A program made the position numbers and the translations under genes. 64,000 nt of DNA from Adineta vaga. Taxonomy: Eukaryota > Rotifera. Of this stretch, positions 35,558-47,925 are shown piece after piece. The number at the start of each line of letters is the position of its first letter. Position 1 is the stretch's first letter. Location of the stretch: contig CP075492.1 in assembly GCA_021613535.1 (NCBI GenBank), positions 14,012,001 through 14,076,000 of the forward strand, read 5' to 3'. Under the pieces are notes generated by a model. That model made no database searches. It worked only from the letters and a program-made list of their open reading frames with translations, and was not told the DNA's origin.

Positions 35558-36672
35558 ATGTCAAACTCATCGTTGCCTTTTTCAATCAATTTTCCATTCA
35601 TAAATCAATCAATTAATCGTTATGCTACGATTCCACTTCTATTTTTTGGTATCATCGGAAATATTTTAAACATAGTCATATTTACACGTAAAATATTTCG
35701 TAAGAATATCTGTGTCATTTATTTCTTGGCATCAACAATCTCGGATTCATTTTCTATTGGTATCGGTCTTCTCACTCGTTTACTCAATGGATTTAATATT
35801 GATCCAGCACAAGTTTCAAGTATATTTTGTAAATTCCGATTTTTCGTAACATATTTAGCTGCATTTACTGGCGCATGGTTTGTTAGTTTAGCTTGTATTG
35901 AACGATATTTTTTTTCATCAGCAAATGTTCATCAACGTCAACGTGTTACAATCAAACGTGCTTATCTCTCAATCGTTTTCGTAGTCATATTTGGAATTAT
36001 TGCATTTAGTGAACAATTTTATTGTATTGACATTAATCAACAATTCTTAGGTGCACCACAATCATGTTATCAATTGAAACAGAATATCGCATGTCAAATT
36101 GCTGATAGTTTAATACAATTCTTATTAGAAATCATATCACCTGCAGTGGTAATGATTGTCTTCGGATTTTTATTATTGAAGAATATTTATCGAAAGCATC
36201 GTCGTATTAATGTACCACATTCAATAAATTCACTTATTCCAATGGTACCATCGTCAATAGTAAATCAACGTGTTCAAAAACTTCGGCAACAAACAATAAA
36301 CATTCGATCTGTTTCAAACACACATTCTTTGCTCGTAGCAATAAATCGAACAGTACAGAAACGTGATGCACAATTAATTAAAATATTACTTATACAGGTA
36401 AGAAAAAAAAATGTGAACTATTTCTCTCACATTAATTATCTTGATAGGTTGTTATCTTCATTATATCTGTATTTCCTGTTAGTATCTACAAATTCTATTC
36501 TGTAGCAACAATTTATACGCCAAGATCGAATCTACGTCAATTAATTGAAAATACCGTATTTAATATTTCTGTCATATGTTTCTTTCTTAACAATACAATT
36601 AAGTTTTACATCTATACCTTATGTGGTTCCATATTTCGAACGGAATTGATTAAATTAGTTCGTGCAAATTAA
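35558..36672 (+). CDS. Rhodopsin-class GPCR, two exons
   Basis: Exon 1 (35558-36397) runs through TM6 start (QLIKILLIQ). A 50-nt intron follows, and exon 2 (36448-36672) gives VVIFIISVFPVSIYKFY and TM7 with NTIKFYIYTL, for 354 residues. TM1 is FFGIIGNILNIVIF, TM2 VIYFLASTISDS, and the TM3 end IERYFFSS (ERY for DRY). The loop-2 Cys is in QSCYQL. A long third intracellular loop (about residues 205-270) is basic. The exon phases close exactly. The ligand is unknown; it belongs to the same expanded family as its neighbours. Confidence 0.85.
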
Positions 36673-37096
36673 ACATTTTAGTTTCATTGTTTTTTGGATT
36701 TTAACGTATGTCATCGCACATATCCAAATTCTCAACTCCATAGAATATAAAGCAACAAGAAAAACGAATAAATTTTTTCGAAATTTTAATCATCTTTATG
36801 AAAATATCTATGAATTTTTTTCTCAATTTTCGAATAAATCTTCGTTCAAAATGTAACACATATTCGACTATATGACATGTAAATAATTCATCTCTTTCAT
36901 ATCTAAACACAACTAAGCATAACTGATGTTGTTACATGAGAAAGAATTATAATCGTTTTTATCGTCTTTGATTTTATAGAGTAGATAATCAGAAAAGACG
37001 AATAAAATTTCTTATTAGCAATCTTTGTAATATCAAATGATTAAAAGAAATAAATTGTTGATGAGCAATAAGTAAAACCGAGGAGAGTATTTTCAT
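36673..37096. other. Intergenic, convergent 3' ends
   Basis: No gene is seen. A single ATGAGCAATA word occurs at 37061-37070, matching the core of the subterminal repeats at 16.4-17.1 kb, but one copy is not significant. Confidence 0.4.
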
Positions 37097-37648
37097 TTAT
37101 ACTTTTGAAGAAACTTGATATGCTGGTGGTGGTGGTGGACAGGCACCAGGATTAACATATGATCGTGGTAGAGATACGACTGGGTTAGCCCTTGTTCGTT
37201 GTTGTCGTCGTCGACGGCATACCAAATTACAAACTGCAATTATGAAAATGGATCCCAAAACAATGCCGAAAATAACACCGATCAATTCACCAAGTGTAAG
37301 AACTCCCCAGTAACGATTACTGATACAATAGGGATAAGTACCACAACTTGTACTAGCTAGAAAAAAAAACGGTTTCATTAGTTACATGAAACTCGCGATG
37401 AAAAGAAGTAGACTTACTTGGACAACAGAATGAAAGTAATCCTGAGCCACAACATCGAGCTACGAGATAAATTCATTAGAGGATATCATATAAAAAGAAT
37501 TATTAAACAAACCTGGACGACCGTTATAGGCAGTGCTACAACCAGTATTATAAACGCAACAACTAGTGCAATCCGATGAAACGTACCATGGAGCGCAAAT
37601 AAGAATCGTCAAGACTAATGACGCAGTTAGTGAAGTAAAAGACGACAT
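37097..37648 (-). CDS. CYYR1/VOPP1/Shisa-like Cys-rich single-pass protein with PPxY tail
   Basis: Three exons (37513-37648, 37418-37459, 37097-37356), all phase 1, encode 145 residues. A signal peptide (LTILICAPWYVSSD) precedes a short ectodomain dense in Cys (DCTSCC, TGC, RCCGSG, FCCP, SCGTYPYC). A transmembrane helix (LIGVIFGIVLGSIFIIAVC) follows, then CRRRR and a Pro-rich tail ending PPPPPAY. The tail contains PPAY, a PPxY motif for WW domains such as those of NEDD4-type ubiquitin ligases. Architecture and size fit the STMC6 superfamily (Shisa, CYYR1, WBP1/VOPP1). A role as a trafficking adaptor is inferred. Confidence 0.75.
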
Positions 37649-37817
37649 GATAGTTTTATTTTGAAGTGAAACAACTGAAGATGTGTTTAGTATTTATTGT
37701 TTTTCTTTTCTCTCACATCGTTATCATATCTCTTCAAATTGTAGATAACCGATGAATGACATCATATTTTTAGTCATTATTGTTGACGCAAATATTCTGT
37801 CGAGTTCGAACAAATAT

Positions 37818-39146
37818 TTATTTCACATTAACAAAATTCTCTACTATGTCTTTTTGCCATGCTGCGAGAAATTTCTCTTTGATTTCTCCTTTTGGAATTC
37901 GAAAGGCAATTTCAGCACCACCATTATCTTTAATCCAATGTCCGTGATTATCTTTCATAGGATTTAATTGAAAAATTCGAAAATAAAATTGAAATAAACC
38001 CATCGTATGAAATCGACATTGATCTTTCATTCCAAAATTAACTTGATTTGCCCAGTCATATCTATAATTGGAATTAAATATTACTTCATCTTTTTCCCAT
38101 ACGAAATTAATTTCACCATTTTTAATGAATTTTTTCATAAGAATATTAATAGAAGTTACACATTTCTGTAGAAATTCTTCTTGACGTATTGTTTTAAGTA
38201 GTTGACGAACGGTTTGTGCAATACTTGATAAAGAAAATGGATCAGGAAAATCATCGGATAATGGTTGTATAATGGCATTAGCTACATAACCTTTAGACGT
38301 CAATGATTCAGTAACATTTCGATAATTTGCATAGATATAAGTTCGTCGAATGCATTTATCTTCAGTTTGAAAAACATGTTTGTTTAACAGAAGAATAATA
38401 TAAGCACAGAGTGCATCATGAGGTGTTATTGCAGCTTGGAAACCACCTGAAAGTTGATGTAATCGAGCGATTTGTTCAGAAGAAAATGACATATTCAGAG
38501 GATCTGTAGCTGTATGTTCTTTGGTAAGACGAGCAAGAACTGCTGTTCTTGTATCAACATTTTGATAAAGTTTTAAAATCGACGATGAAGTAAATTGTGC
38601 ATCTTCAGAATTCAATGGATGTCGTTCAAAAATTGGACGAGGAAGAATTATTTCTAGTTCTTGATAGATTTGTGAAAGATCATTGAGAAAATGAATATTT
38701 GAATCAGCATCACCAACCATATGACTGAAACTTGTACCAAGAACATATTCATTGCTACGTACTAATCTCGTCACTTTCAATCGAAGAAGCGGTTCGACTT
38801 CAGGTTTGAATTGAATTGAATCTATAAATGGCTGGAGTATGCTTGCATCATCAACAATGACAGGAAGATTTGGCCATTGTTCAAGTTGATCATTCTCGCA
38901 GTATGTAAATGGAATAGATTCATCAGAAAATTGAATGAAATAATCGTCATCATTCTCGATAAAAACACGGCCGGTTAAAATTGGCCAAAATGAAAGAGTT
39001 CGACTGATAGCATCTTGTAATCGATTCACATCAAGTGATGGATAAACGAAAAAATTATCAATACCACCAAAGATCAAATCGGTACTGAGTAATTTAATAC
39101 GACGATTATTTCCAGATGATGATGAAGCATTAATCAATGAAGTCAT
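37818..39146 (-). CDS. BAHD-type acyltransferase
   Basis: Intronless, 442 residues, close to the usual BAHD length. The catalytic HxxxD is H142-MVG-D146 in FSHMVGDAD. The second family motif, DFGWG, appears altered as NFGMK (in WANQVNFGMKDQ). The N-terminal LSTDLIFGGIDNFFVYP and FWPILTGRV segments fit the fold. BAHD enzymes move acyl groups from CoA thioesters to alcohols or amines and are common in plants and fungi. In an animal, an intronless copy suggests horizontal acquisition (inference). Substrate is unknown. No targeting signal is seen, so it is probably cytosolic. Confidence 0.85.
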   Translation of the reverse strand: MTSLINASSSSGNNRRIKLLSTDLIFGGIDNFFVYPSLDVNRLQDAISRTLSFWPILTGRVFIENDDDYFIQFSDESIPFTYCENDQLEQWPNLPVIVDDASILQPFIDSIQFKPEVEPLLRLKVTRLVRSNEYVLGTSFSHMVGDADSNIHFLNDLSQIYQELEIILPRPIFERHPLNSEDAQFTSSSILKLYQNVDTRTAVLARLTKEHTATDPLNMSFSSEQIARLHQLSGGFQAAITPHDALCAYIILLLNKHVFQTEDKCIRRTYIYANYRNVTESLTSKGYVANAIIQPLSDDFPDPFSLSSIAQTVRQLLKTIRQEEFLQKCVTSINILMKKFIKNGEINFVWEKDEVIFNSNYRYDWANQVNFGMKDQCRFHTMGLFQFYFRIFQLNPMKDNHGHWIKDNGGAEIAFRIPKGEIKEKFLAAWQKDIVENFVNVK

Positions 39147-39729
39147 TTTTACTTTAGGTCTTTTCCTTCAACTTTTACGACTATTTATTATCCTGTCGAG
39201 GTAAATGTATGTCGAAATTACAATTGTTATTTCGTCAGATCATTTGATCCTTTACTTTTCTTCGTCACTATACAATATGCCAGAAGAACAAAGTATATTC
39301 TCCATTCGTTCTTCAGTTCTAAATGAATATATACATTCAAGATGGCGCTGTAGATTAGAATAATGTTTGACAGTTTCTTTTTCAAAACACGAAGTTATGC
39401 AATGTTAAGAGTATGGGTGAGAGAAGACATAAAGTTCACACCTTCACTATATCTTCTCAAATTTTATGTTAGATATATTTTTGCACAGATCACACTAAAT
39501 ATCGCAAAAGTACAGATGAAGACAAGAAGGATGAGTAAAGAGAGAATTTCCATTGCACTTCACTTTCATATCCACATCCAGAGTTAATTCTTCATTTCTA
39601 ATAGATATAATCTTATTTATATCGCAAGAGACAAACTTTCAATGAGTATTATATAAAATAGAAAAAAAAAGATATATTGAAGCGTTTTATTTTGTTCATT
39701 GATTGTGGAAAGAGATGCGATACAGATTA
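39147..39729. other. Intergenic
   Basis: Only a 74-codon ORF without family resemblance (39363-39587). It should hold the BAHD promoter and the 3' untranslated region of the M13 peptidase gene. Confidence 0.4.
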
Positions 39730-42700
39730 TCACCAAACAATACATTTGTCCTTTCGACTATTGCTTTGACCAGGTGTACATCCAAATGCGCGATCGAATT
39801 GATCAAAATTTGATGGCGGACCAATAGCTCTATAAACAAACAGTAAATCATACTTAAATCATTGAGATATAATTTTAAAAAAACCTTAATTGTCCTAGTG
39901 AATGAACATCGGTTAAAACTCGATTAAGAGCATATGCATCGGTCATTTTCGTACACCAAGTGTGTGCATAATTAATAAAGAACATTTGTTCTGCTGAATA
40001 TTTTTGTAAACCTGGCAGTCGTTTATCACTATTCACGTTCTGCTCTGTCCACTTTTTATAAGCCTATAAGAAAATATGGAAAATCTAGTCATCAAGAAAG
40101 AATATTACATACAAAGTAAGCTTCTCGTAGACCACCATTATCCGCAATATCTTCACCTTGTGTTTGTTCACCATTGGACTAATAGATCAAATAAAGTACA
40201 TCATATCATTCGTCATTATATATACGAACCTTCATATTGATTTGTTCTATTGTATAATTACTATATTGATTAACGATACATGTTTTACGTTCAATAAACT
40301 TTTGAATTGTTTCATCTGTCCACCATGGAATTCGATTTCCATCTTTATCAAATTGTCTTCCACTATCATCGAAACCATGTGTTATTTCATGTCCAATGAC
40401 TACTCCAATTCCTAAAATCACCAAGATCTCATGACCTTCACTTGATTTCTTCCGACATGTCATCGATACTTACCACCATAATTGAGATATCTATAGATTA
40501 GAAAAACAAAGATAATATGTGAAAAATACGAATGAATAATAAATTTACTTCGGTGCATCTTTATCAAAGAATGGTTTTTGTAAAATTCCCGCAGGAAAAG
40601 CTATGAAAGATATATATTGTATTTTGTTTACATGATTTTCAAAGAAAATATGGTATACATACTGATTTGATTTCTTGATGGTTCGTAGAATGCATTGACT
40701 ACACTGGGTGGTTCATCACCCCAGGCTTTTTTATCGACAGGTTCTCGTAGAAGTCGAAAATTTTCTTTTGCTTTTATTTGTAATAATTTCAGAACATTGT
40801 CAATATATGACATGGAGAAAATGTACTAGATATTGTAGAAAAAAGAACAGTCAAAATACATATTAAATTGAAAACGATATAATCAAATGAAGTCTTACTT
40901 CAGCATAATCTTTGTCTAATTTCGTATCGTTATCACTTGCTAAATAATCAGGATAACCAATTTTTTGATCAATTGCTAATGCCTAGAAGAATTTTCTCTC
41001 CATTTAGTTTCTGATCTCGTCTATATTGACGATTATATTACTTTTTCAATTGCTTTATTCTGTGATTCTTTATCCATCCAAGTCGATTGATTAACCATTC
41101 CAATGAATGCAGCTCGAATATTATTTATCATTTCCAAAGACTATATTAAACTTAAACTGAAAATAATTCTCTGTGGAATGATCACCTACTTCCTTTCGTG
41201 CATGTTCATCAAAATATTCTTTGATATAAAGTTTCGAAACAGCAAAGCCCATATTACCATTCACATAACTACCACATGTAATAGTACGTGGTTGTTCAGC
41301 TTTTGTACCTCGAAAGACTCGCTCAAAACGTTCTCTTAAAATTCGTATGTATTGAGGCATATTTGCAGCACGATTCATCATAAAACGCCAAACAATATAA
41401 TTCTGTAATGTACGTGCTGGTGTTTGTTCAAGAATCGAAGAAACATTGAGTAGATAATCTATTTCACTAACAGAGACAATTTCCGTACCATCTAATGTAA
41501 TATCACCAAGTAAATAAGCATGACGAACATAATCATCAAAATTAAACTTTAGATACAGAAATGTGAAATGATAAAACTGATAGAAAATGAACTATTACTT
41601 ACTGTGGTATTCAATATAGATGATAGAGTATTGACTGTCGTTCGAACAGTTTCATTATCACGCGAATGTTGTTCTACTGTTGTCCAATGGTACTAAAATA
41701 AAAAAGAGACATTTCAATTTTAAGTAAGCAATTGTCAAATATAAATACTTGTGCGATCGTCTTTTCAAATTCATATATATCAGTTACGTCTTGTGCAATA
41801 GATGATGTATCGTTTGCTAAAGCTTTCGCTAAATCTGTCATAAATTGTCGATAAGCAATCGTTACAGGTGTTTCAGACATGTAATAATGATTTTGTCCCA
41901 AACCAAGATCGCCTTGACCCATCTAAAAAAGTAGATATAAATGATATTCATTAGTTCATTGAACTTACTTCGATATCGTATGTTGACGAATTTTTTTCAT
42001 CAGTCGATGTACCCACACGATAAATCATGTTATTATTATATTTTCGAAGGGTTACTAATAGTTTTGTTAAATTAAACATGCTACCATCCCATGATGAACC
42101 TAATAGAATTGGCCAACCACCGAATTCAGAATTAACTAATGAAAGAATAACATCAACACCATCAACTTCAATCGCAGTTTCATTGACACATGATTCATAC
42201 AATCGTCGAGCGTTGACAACTGCTTCCGTTTCGGCAGTTTCATTTGAAGATGACACAGATAATAGATCTATTGAAGATTCGCATTCACCAAAATTTTATA
42301 GTTATATAAATAACTCTTACCGACAACATTATAATCCAATTCATGTCGTAACAAATTGAATGTATTTTGTGCACCAGCTAAATTTGAAGAAGAGAAACTT
42401 TTACACGTATAAATGAAATTCAATGCTTACAATCAGCAGGTATTCGTGTGTTTTTAATCCATGTACCACAAACGAAATGAAAAAAATCTTCACATGGATT
42501 GACTGATTCATCAATACTTTCAATTAAATAATCAGCTAAAACACAAAAACATTTCTTTATCAAAAGAATTTTCTGATATTTACCTGCTTTGATACAATAT
42601 GGAGTTAGACATAATTCTTGTTTAGCTATATACAAAAGAAATCAGTAAACTTTGGTTGAAACAAAATAATATACCTTCTGGTGTTGTTGTTGTCGGTATT

Positions 42701-42975
42701 GTAGTAACTGATGATGATGATGGTGGTGGTGTTGGTGGTGGTGGTGTCACTTCGTCGGATCGTTTAGTTTTTTCAATACCATAAAAAGTAGCAAAAACAA
42801 CTGTAGTAATGATAAAGAATCCCACTAGAACACCAAGTATTTTAGGTAATTTCGCCGAATTTGATGTTGATTTTGCTGGTTGCCTAAAACATAATCTCGT
42901 GCAATCTTTTTTAAACATTAGAAATTGTTTATACTCAAGTATTTCTATTGTTCCTTTGCTAAATCGACTTGTCAT
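39730..42975 (-). CDS. M13 zinc metallopeptidase (neprilysin/ECE-like)
   Basis: A multi-exon gene with introns mostly of 50-70 nt. The first exon (42675-42975) encodes a cytosolic segment, a signal-anchor helix ([22 protein letters not shown]) and a Pro/Thr/Ser stalk. The second and third carry CLTPYC and [16 protein letters not shown], the N-terminal Cys framework. Later exons give VVNAFYEP (the NAFY substrate motif, near 40.7 kb), [12 protein letters not shown] (HExxH zinc site, near 40.38 kb), GEDIADNGG (zinc Glu, near 40.14 kb) and a C-terminal CIVW ending at 39730. This is a type II ectopeptidase that would degrade or process extracellular peptides. The junctions checked keep frame and the gene appears intact. 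Confidence 0.9.
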
Positions 42976-43455
42976 CGTTGTAAATCACACTAATGTGTAT
43001 TTCGTAACTTGTATACAACCAGTCGAAAAGAAAGAATATATACAGGTGAACAAACTGATATAGATAAGATTAGAAAGACAGAATATAATATAACTTACTT
43101 GAATGTGTCGATATCAAATTGAAAAGAAAAGAAACATCTTCATACATTCTAGTATATCGTGATGAGATATACACAATATATATATATATACATTTCAAAG
43201 ATCTTCTAAACATGTGTATGATCATATGAGACCGAAATATTCGATACAAATATCATCTTTAACAGTATTGAAGCAATCGATAGGTAAAAACAAGATTCAA
43301 CCATGATAAAAGATCCTAATTGTGACCTCGCGCCTACGCAGAAAGAGTTCTTGTCTAATTCTATTAGTGATGTATACATCCCTTTAAGATAAGATAGTGA
43401 AACATAATAAAATGAAGAAAAACGAAATGAAAATCATCTTTTATATTTATCTACC
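42976..43455. other. Divergent intergenic region
   Basis: It separates the M13 gene from a secreted-protein gene. A TA-dinucleotide run lies near 43176-43191. No gene is seen. Confidence 0.45.
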
Positions 43456-44246
43456 ATGTTTTACGTCGTTTTCTTCGCTTTATTGTCTTTAACATTGACT
43501 CCAATTGGTAATGCTGTATTATGTGCTAATAACTGTAATTTTGCAAGTAATCTTAACAATCCAACACCACCAACATGTACTTATGTTGACAAACCTGTAA
43601 GTGAACACAGTTGCCAAGTTGTCTTAACAATCGATTATAATTCTGGTGCTGTTAATGGCATTCTCAATTCTAAAATACCACCAACAAGTCCTAACTTCGA
43701 TGGAGTTACTGTATTTTCTCTTGCTAGAGAAGCAGCAAATTTAACTATTGAATTTGATTGTTCGGATACAGATAAATGTGATTTCACATTTGTTGACAAT
43801 CTCTTGAAAAGCGATTGGAGTAAACTATTAAATCAATTAAAACCTTTAAGAAATGTTCTAGTTGATATGCTCATCGACTCAACTACCCTTGATTCGAATG
43901 CTACTTGTCCAGCACGACAACCATGTTCTGGCACAGGTTTCTGCCGAATGGTTTACAAGTTTGGTCTGATACTGTAGGTCCCGTATATACAAGTGAATGT
44001 TCGAATGCAACAGATCAACCACTTCTCGATTGGGTTCAAGCACTTGATCAAACTAAAGTCGGTGAACTTTTAATATATACTTGCAATAAGCCTGGATGTG
44101 CAGATGTTTCCGTTGCCGCAAATATTATCAAAATAATGAATCGTGATTATATTTTACCATTCAATGTTATAATACCACCTACAACTACGCCTAACATGCC
44201 AACAACTATTAGTGCGCTAATTTCATACTTTTTGAAAAAACCTTAA
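43456..44246 (+). CDS. Secreted Cys-containing protein of unknown function, two exons
   Basis: The first exon (43456-43936) opens with a signal peptide (MFYVVFFALLSLTLTPIGNA) and a Cys-rich N-terminus (CANNC, CTY, SCQV), with several N-glycosylation sequons. The frame changes near 43.95 kb. A 41-nt GTTTCT...TGTAG intron (43937-43977) restores it in phase 1 and gives 249 residues, continuing PVYTSECSNATDQ. Without the intron the region would need a one-base frameshift. The intron is shorter than its neighbours and its donor is weak, so this is uncertain. The ending is Thr/Pro-rich then hydrophobic, possibly a GPI signal. The family is not recognised. Confidence 0.5.
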
Positions 44247-44973
44247 TGGGTATTTTAATATTTACTTGCCTACGATTCTTCTATTTATTTTAAAATTTAA
44301 AGACATGATTATATTGTTTCTTTTATGACATTTGGTATCTACAATTATGATCAATGTTTTTGAGTTTTCATGTATTCGTTTCTTTTTTTTCTGACAATCG
44401 TATGAGAAGATTATATATTCACTTCTATTTTTCAAGGTATAATTTTCATCTCAAATTAATTGTTAGTTTATAAAAAAAAAACTTCTATTTTGTCACTTCT
44501 TCATTTACATTAAATAAACAATCGAAACATTATAAGTGTTTATTCTCCAATGTACGAACTTTAATTTGTATGAACCTGTCTGTAGTTGAAGTCTTCATAA
44601 AATTCCAGCACAGATTTATGCATGCTGTTAAAGTACAAATGATCACTTTTATAACTTCAGACGTCTCTTACTTCTACTCTATTCCGTTCTGGCAGTAGTC
44701 ATACTATCTGCTTTCTTACAAGAATATTAGTAAAATAATCGCTCTTGTTGAATAACGTGCATGCTTTTTTTGCTATATTTTTTTATAGAATCAAATGAGT
44801 TTGTATCGAACAGTCATAGATGCAATATGAGAATAGTGACGATCAAATCATATCTAGTCATATCAACCTTACGGCATAACATTCTACACTGAATGATTCA
44901 TCGATCACAAAAATTATTAGAAAAAAATGAAGGTATTTCCTTCATTCAAATTAAAAGATAGTTAGAATCTGTT
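44247..44973. other. Intergenic, convergent 3' ends
   Basis: AT-rich with poly-A and poly-T runs. No feature is recognised beyond likely 3' ends. Confidence 0.45.
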
Positions 44974-46781
44974 TTACATATAATAATCACTATTGGGAAA
45001 ATAGTCTTGCGGTAATCGATTTTGAGCTGGTCGCCCATCAGGATATAACCAAGAAGTTAAATCAGTTTTGCGTCCTAAGAATTCGAGTAAATAGGCTGCT
45101 GCTTGAACCATTTTCAAGTAGCCGAATTGATCAATATTTTTCACTGTATCACATGCCTTATGATAGCATGGATCGAGTGTGGCACCTGCTAAGCCACCTC
45201 GACCAAGACCTAGTTTGGATTCATAGGCATCGCGTTGTGCCACGCTTTTTGTTTCATCAGCACCGGAGAAAAGACCTCCGGCAACGATACCGGCAGCAAG
45301 AAAAGGTCCATAGTCACTTCGACCACTAAAATCAGTATAATCCCAAGGAAGATTTTGTTGATTGAACCAGTCGCGGAATGCTTCTGAAATTCGAATACTT
45401 CCAGGAAGTGCCTTTGATGGTGTACCTAGTTTAGCTGAGCTGCCATTGTATATGCCGAATATATAGTTTGGAGAACCCAACATATCATAATTGAGATTAA
45501 CCAAATTATTTGTGAGTTTGAAATCAGACGATGCAGAAGAGTTCTCAGCTTGTTGAACATGATGAATTGCTCCAACAAGTCCAATTTCTTCACCACCCCA
45601 CCAACAGAATCGAATACGATATGGATACTTAGGATAATTGGTAGTTCCGTATAATCGAGCTAAATTCATTGCTAGCACAAGATTAGCTGCTGATCCACTG
45701 CCTAAACATAAAATAATTAAAAGGTTTTCCTATCTGCATTACACTTTTCAGGTGAAAATTAACTTATCTAAATAATTTGATTAAAAATATAGCAAAAACG
45801 TATCCTACCATTATCATTAATACCAGGTCCAGCTGGTACACTATCACTATGACTACCCAATACGATTGTTTCATTTACCTTTCCATTCAGTGTATCGGCA
45901 CAAATGTTTTGAACATCAAATCTTCCATAATCTTCACGTTGAATATCGAGTGTTACATTAATTGAGCCACTACTACTAAATGCATTGAGTAATGTTCGCC
46001 CAGCTGCATTGGATAAAGAGAGCGCTGGTAAAAGATTAGCTTGACGAAGCCGAAAATTTGCGGGTGCTAAACTTGAAATAGTCAAGCCATGATTGTAAAA
46101 GAGCAAAGCTGATACATTTTTCTTAGCAGCAAGTTCTCCTTTCTCTGCATACGTGCATATTCCACCAGCTTTGATTAAGACGGCTTGACCTGCGACATTG
46201 TCATAATCACTGTCATCACAACCATTATTTTTAACTTGAACAAGATTGTAAGTAGACAAATTGATAGCAGCTGTATAGTTTACATATGTAAAGGCTGTTT
46301 CAGGTAAACTAGTCGAGTAAACGAAATTCGCAGTGACGCCATTTGAAGACCAACTTAAAATCGGACTTCCTTTGATGGTAAAATTTTGCACTGAAAAGGT
46401 TTCTCGAACGACTTTAAACTGATTGTAGGTTTTATTCTGCATTAATTCATATATGTAATCCAATGTCTGAGCAAATCCAGTCGTTCCTATAGCACGCGTA
46501 TTACCATTTTGACGTGCAAAGTTTTCGAATTGAGTAAGATGAGACATTAAATCTTCAATATGAATAGTATCAGCAAGGGCGCTGTTAAGGAATCCTGGTA
46601 GAGATGAACTTGTCGTTACAATCGGTGATGCAGTTGTAGTGATAAATCTCTTGTCGAGATCATTAAATCGTCTAACCAATGTGCTAAGTGTAGCAGCAGC
46701 TAGGGCAAATGTAATAATACCAAATAGAGTGAGAACACCCAATGCGATCAATAGGCTACAACTCTTGTCTGGCATACTCAA
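44974..46781 (-). CDS. M28 zinc aminopeptidase with PA domain, membrane anchored
   Basis: Two exons (45809-46781 and 44974-45701) with a 107-nt intron encode 566 residues. An N-terminal signal anchor (LLIALGVLTLFGIITFALAAA) is followed by a Thr/Ser stalk. A protease-associated region comes next (ILIKAGGICTYAEKGELAAKK-like), then the M28 core: GSHSDSVPAGPGINDNGSG with the first zinc His and Asp, WWGGEEIGLVGA with the catalytic Glu pair, NYDMLG, and CYHKACDT with a C-terminal zinc His. Such enzymes remove N-terminal residues from extracellular peptides. The intron falls inside the NDNGSG motif. The phases close and the gene looks intact. Confidence 0.9.
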
Positions 46782-47925
46782 TAAATCGAATCAGATCTGG
46801 GAGGAAGAGGTATAGAATAAATTACTGAAAGCAACAAAAACTGAGTAGTTTTTTTTAATAGTGCTCTTTTGCGAACAGATTATTCTTATCTTTCTGAAGA
46901 GCTTTTTTTCGTCAAATAAATAATCGTTTCGTTAATGGCCAAACATAAAACACTTGTAAGAATATTTATCGCTACAATGTTGCTCATTTATGATGACTTC
47001 AGTCGATAAAATCTCTACTTATGGTATAGTTTATAGTTAGCTAGAAAGAGCAACAAACAGCATAATTCAAGGATTTAATTATGTTGCAGTTGCAATCTCA
47101 ATTCTGATATTGATGATTTATGACAGTATCAATAAGATGAAGATATTGTTGTATATTTCATGCGCATTGCACGACGAATAATGACACATGCTCTTGGAGA
47201 TATAGGTAGGAATGAGAATAGAGAAGATGCATGCATACTAATACCCTATCACTATATTTTTCTTTATATAAAACGACAAAAAAAGATTACTATAACTTCA
47301 TCGATGATATTTTCTATGTATTGTTTTTCATTTTTCTTAACTGTTATACTTCACTATAATTGTTATAATTCAATTTGCTTTCTACGTAAAATATGTCGCA
47401 AAGAATACTATAAATTCGAAAAAAATAATAGAAGTGATAGTTTCCTATGTTGATTTTGATGAACGACTGTTACCATATTATGCTACAGAAGTATCATATC
47501 AGACGGTCCAATACGAATATTTCTATATGTAACAACTCATTTTTCACATTTTTATGGAACTCAAAAATATTTTTCTTATTAATTTCGTCTGAAAAAATCT
47601 TCTATTTCTGTTTTAACATTTACAAAAATCAAGAAGTTTACATAAAAATAAATATGCACTCTCATTGTGTCATTTACAAACGTTTCAAATTCGATTTTTA
47701 CCAGACAACTGACGGTAACCCGTTGAGAAAAAGAATTTCATCGTTGAATTTACTACGAAAACAAAACAGCTGATTCTAGACAACAAAATCATAAAATTAG
47801 CAAGAACAGAAAAAGAGGGCAAAAATAAATAGCCGACGAGCGACCGTAGCATTCATGCAAGAATAGAAGGATCAGAAAATAGAAAAATATAGATGACAGT
47901 GATACATTTCATCTAATCACCAAAT
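46782..47925. other. 1.1 kb without a recognisable gene
   Basis: AT-rich; two ORFs of about 100 codons (47160-47453 and 47447-47773) are low complexity and have no family resemblance. Confidence 0.4.

Noticed and set aside
37061-37070. Isolated ATGAGCAATA word as a second copy of the foldback element
   Set aside because: Only one copy of a 10-mer in AT-rich DNA; no inverted partner or array nearby.
43905-43977. Independent ORF beginning MSSTTTMFWHRF
   Set aside because: The first part is an out-of-frame reading of the upstream exon; only the portion after the proposed intron is likely coding.
47160-47773. Two overlapping ORFs of about 100 codons
   Set aside because: Lys/Ile/Phe-rich translation expected from AT-rich DNA; no domain and no homologous motif.
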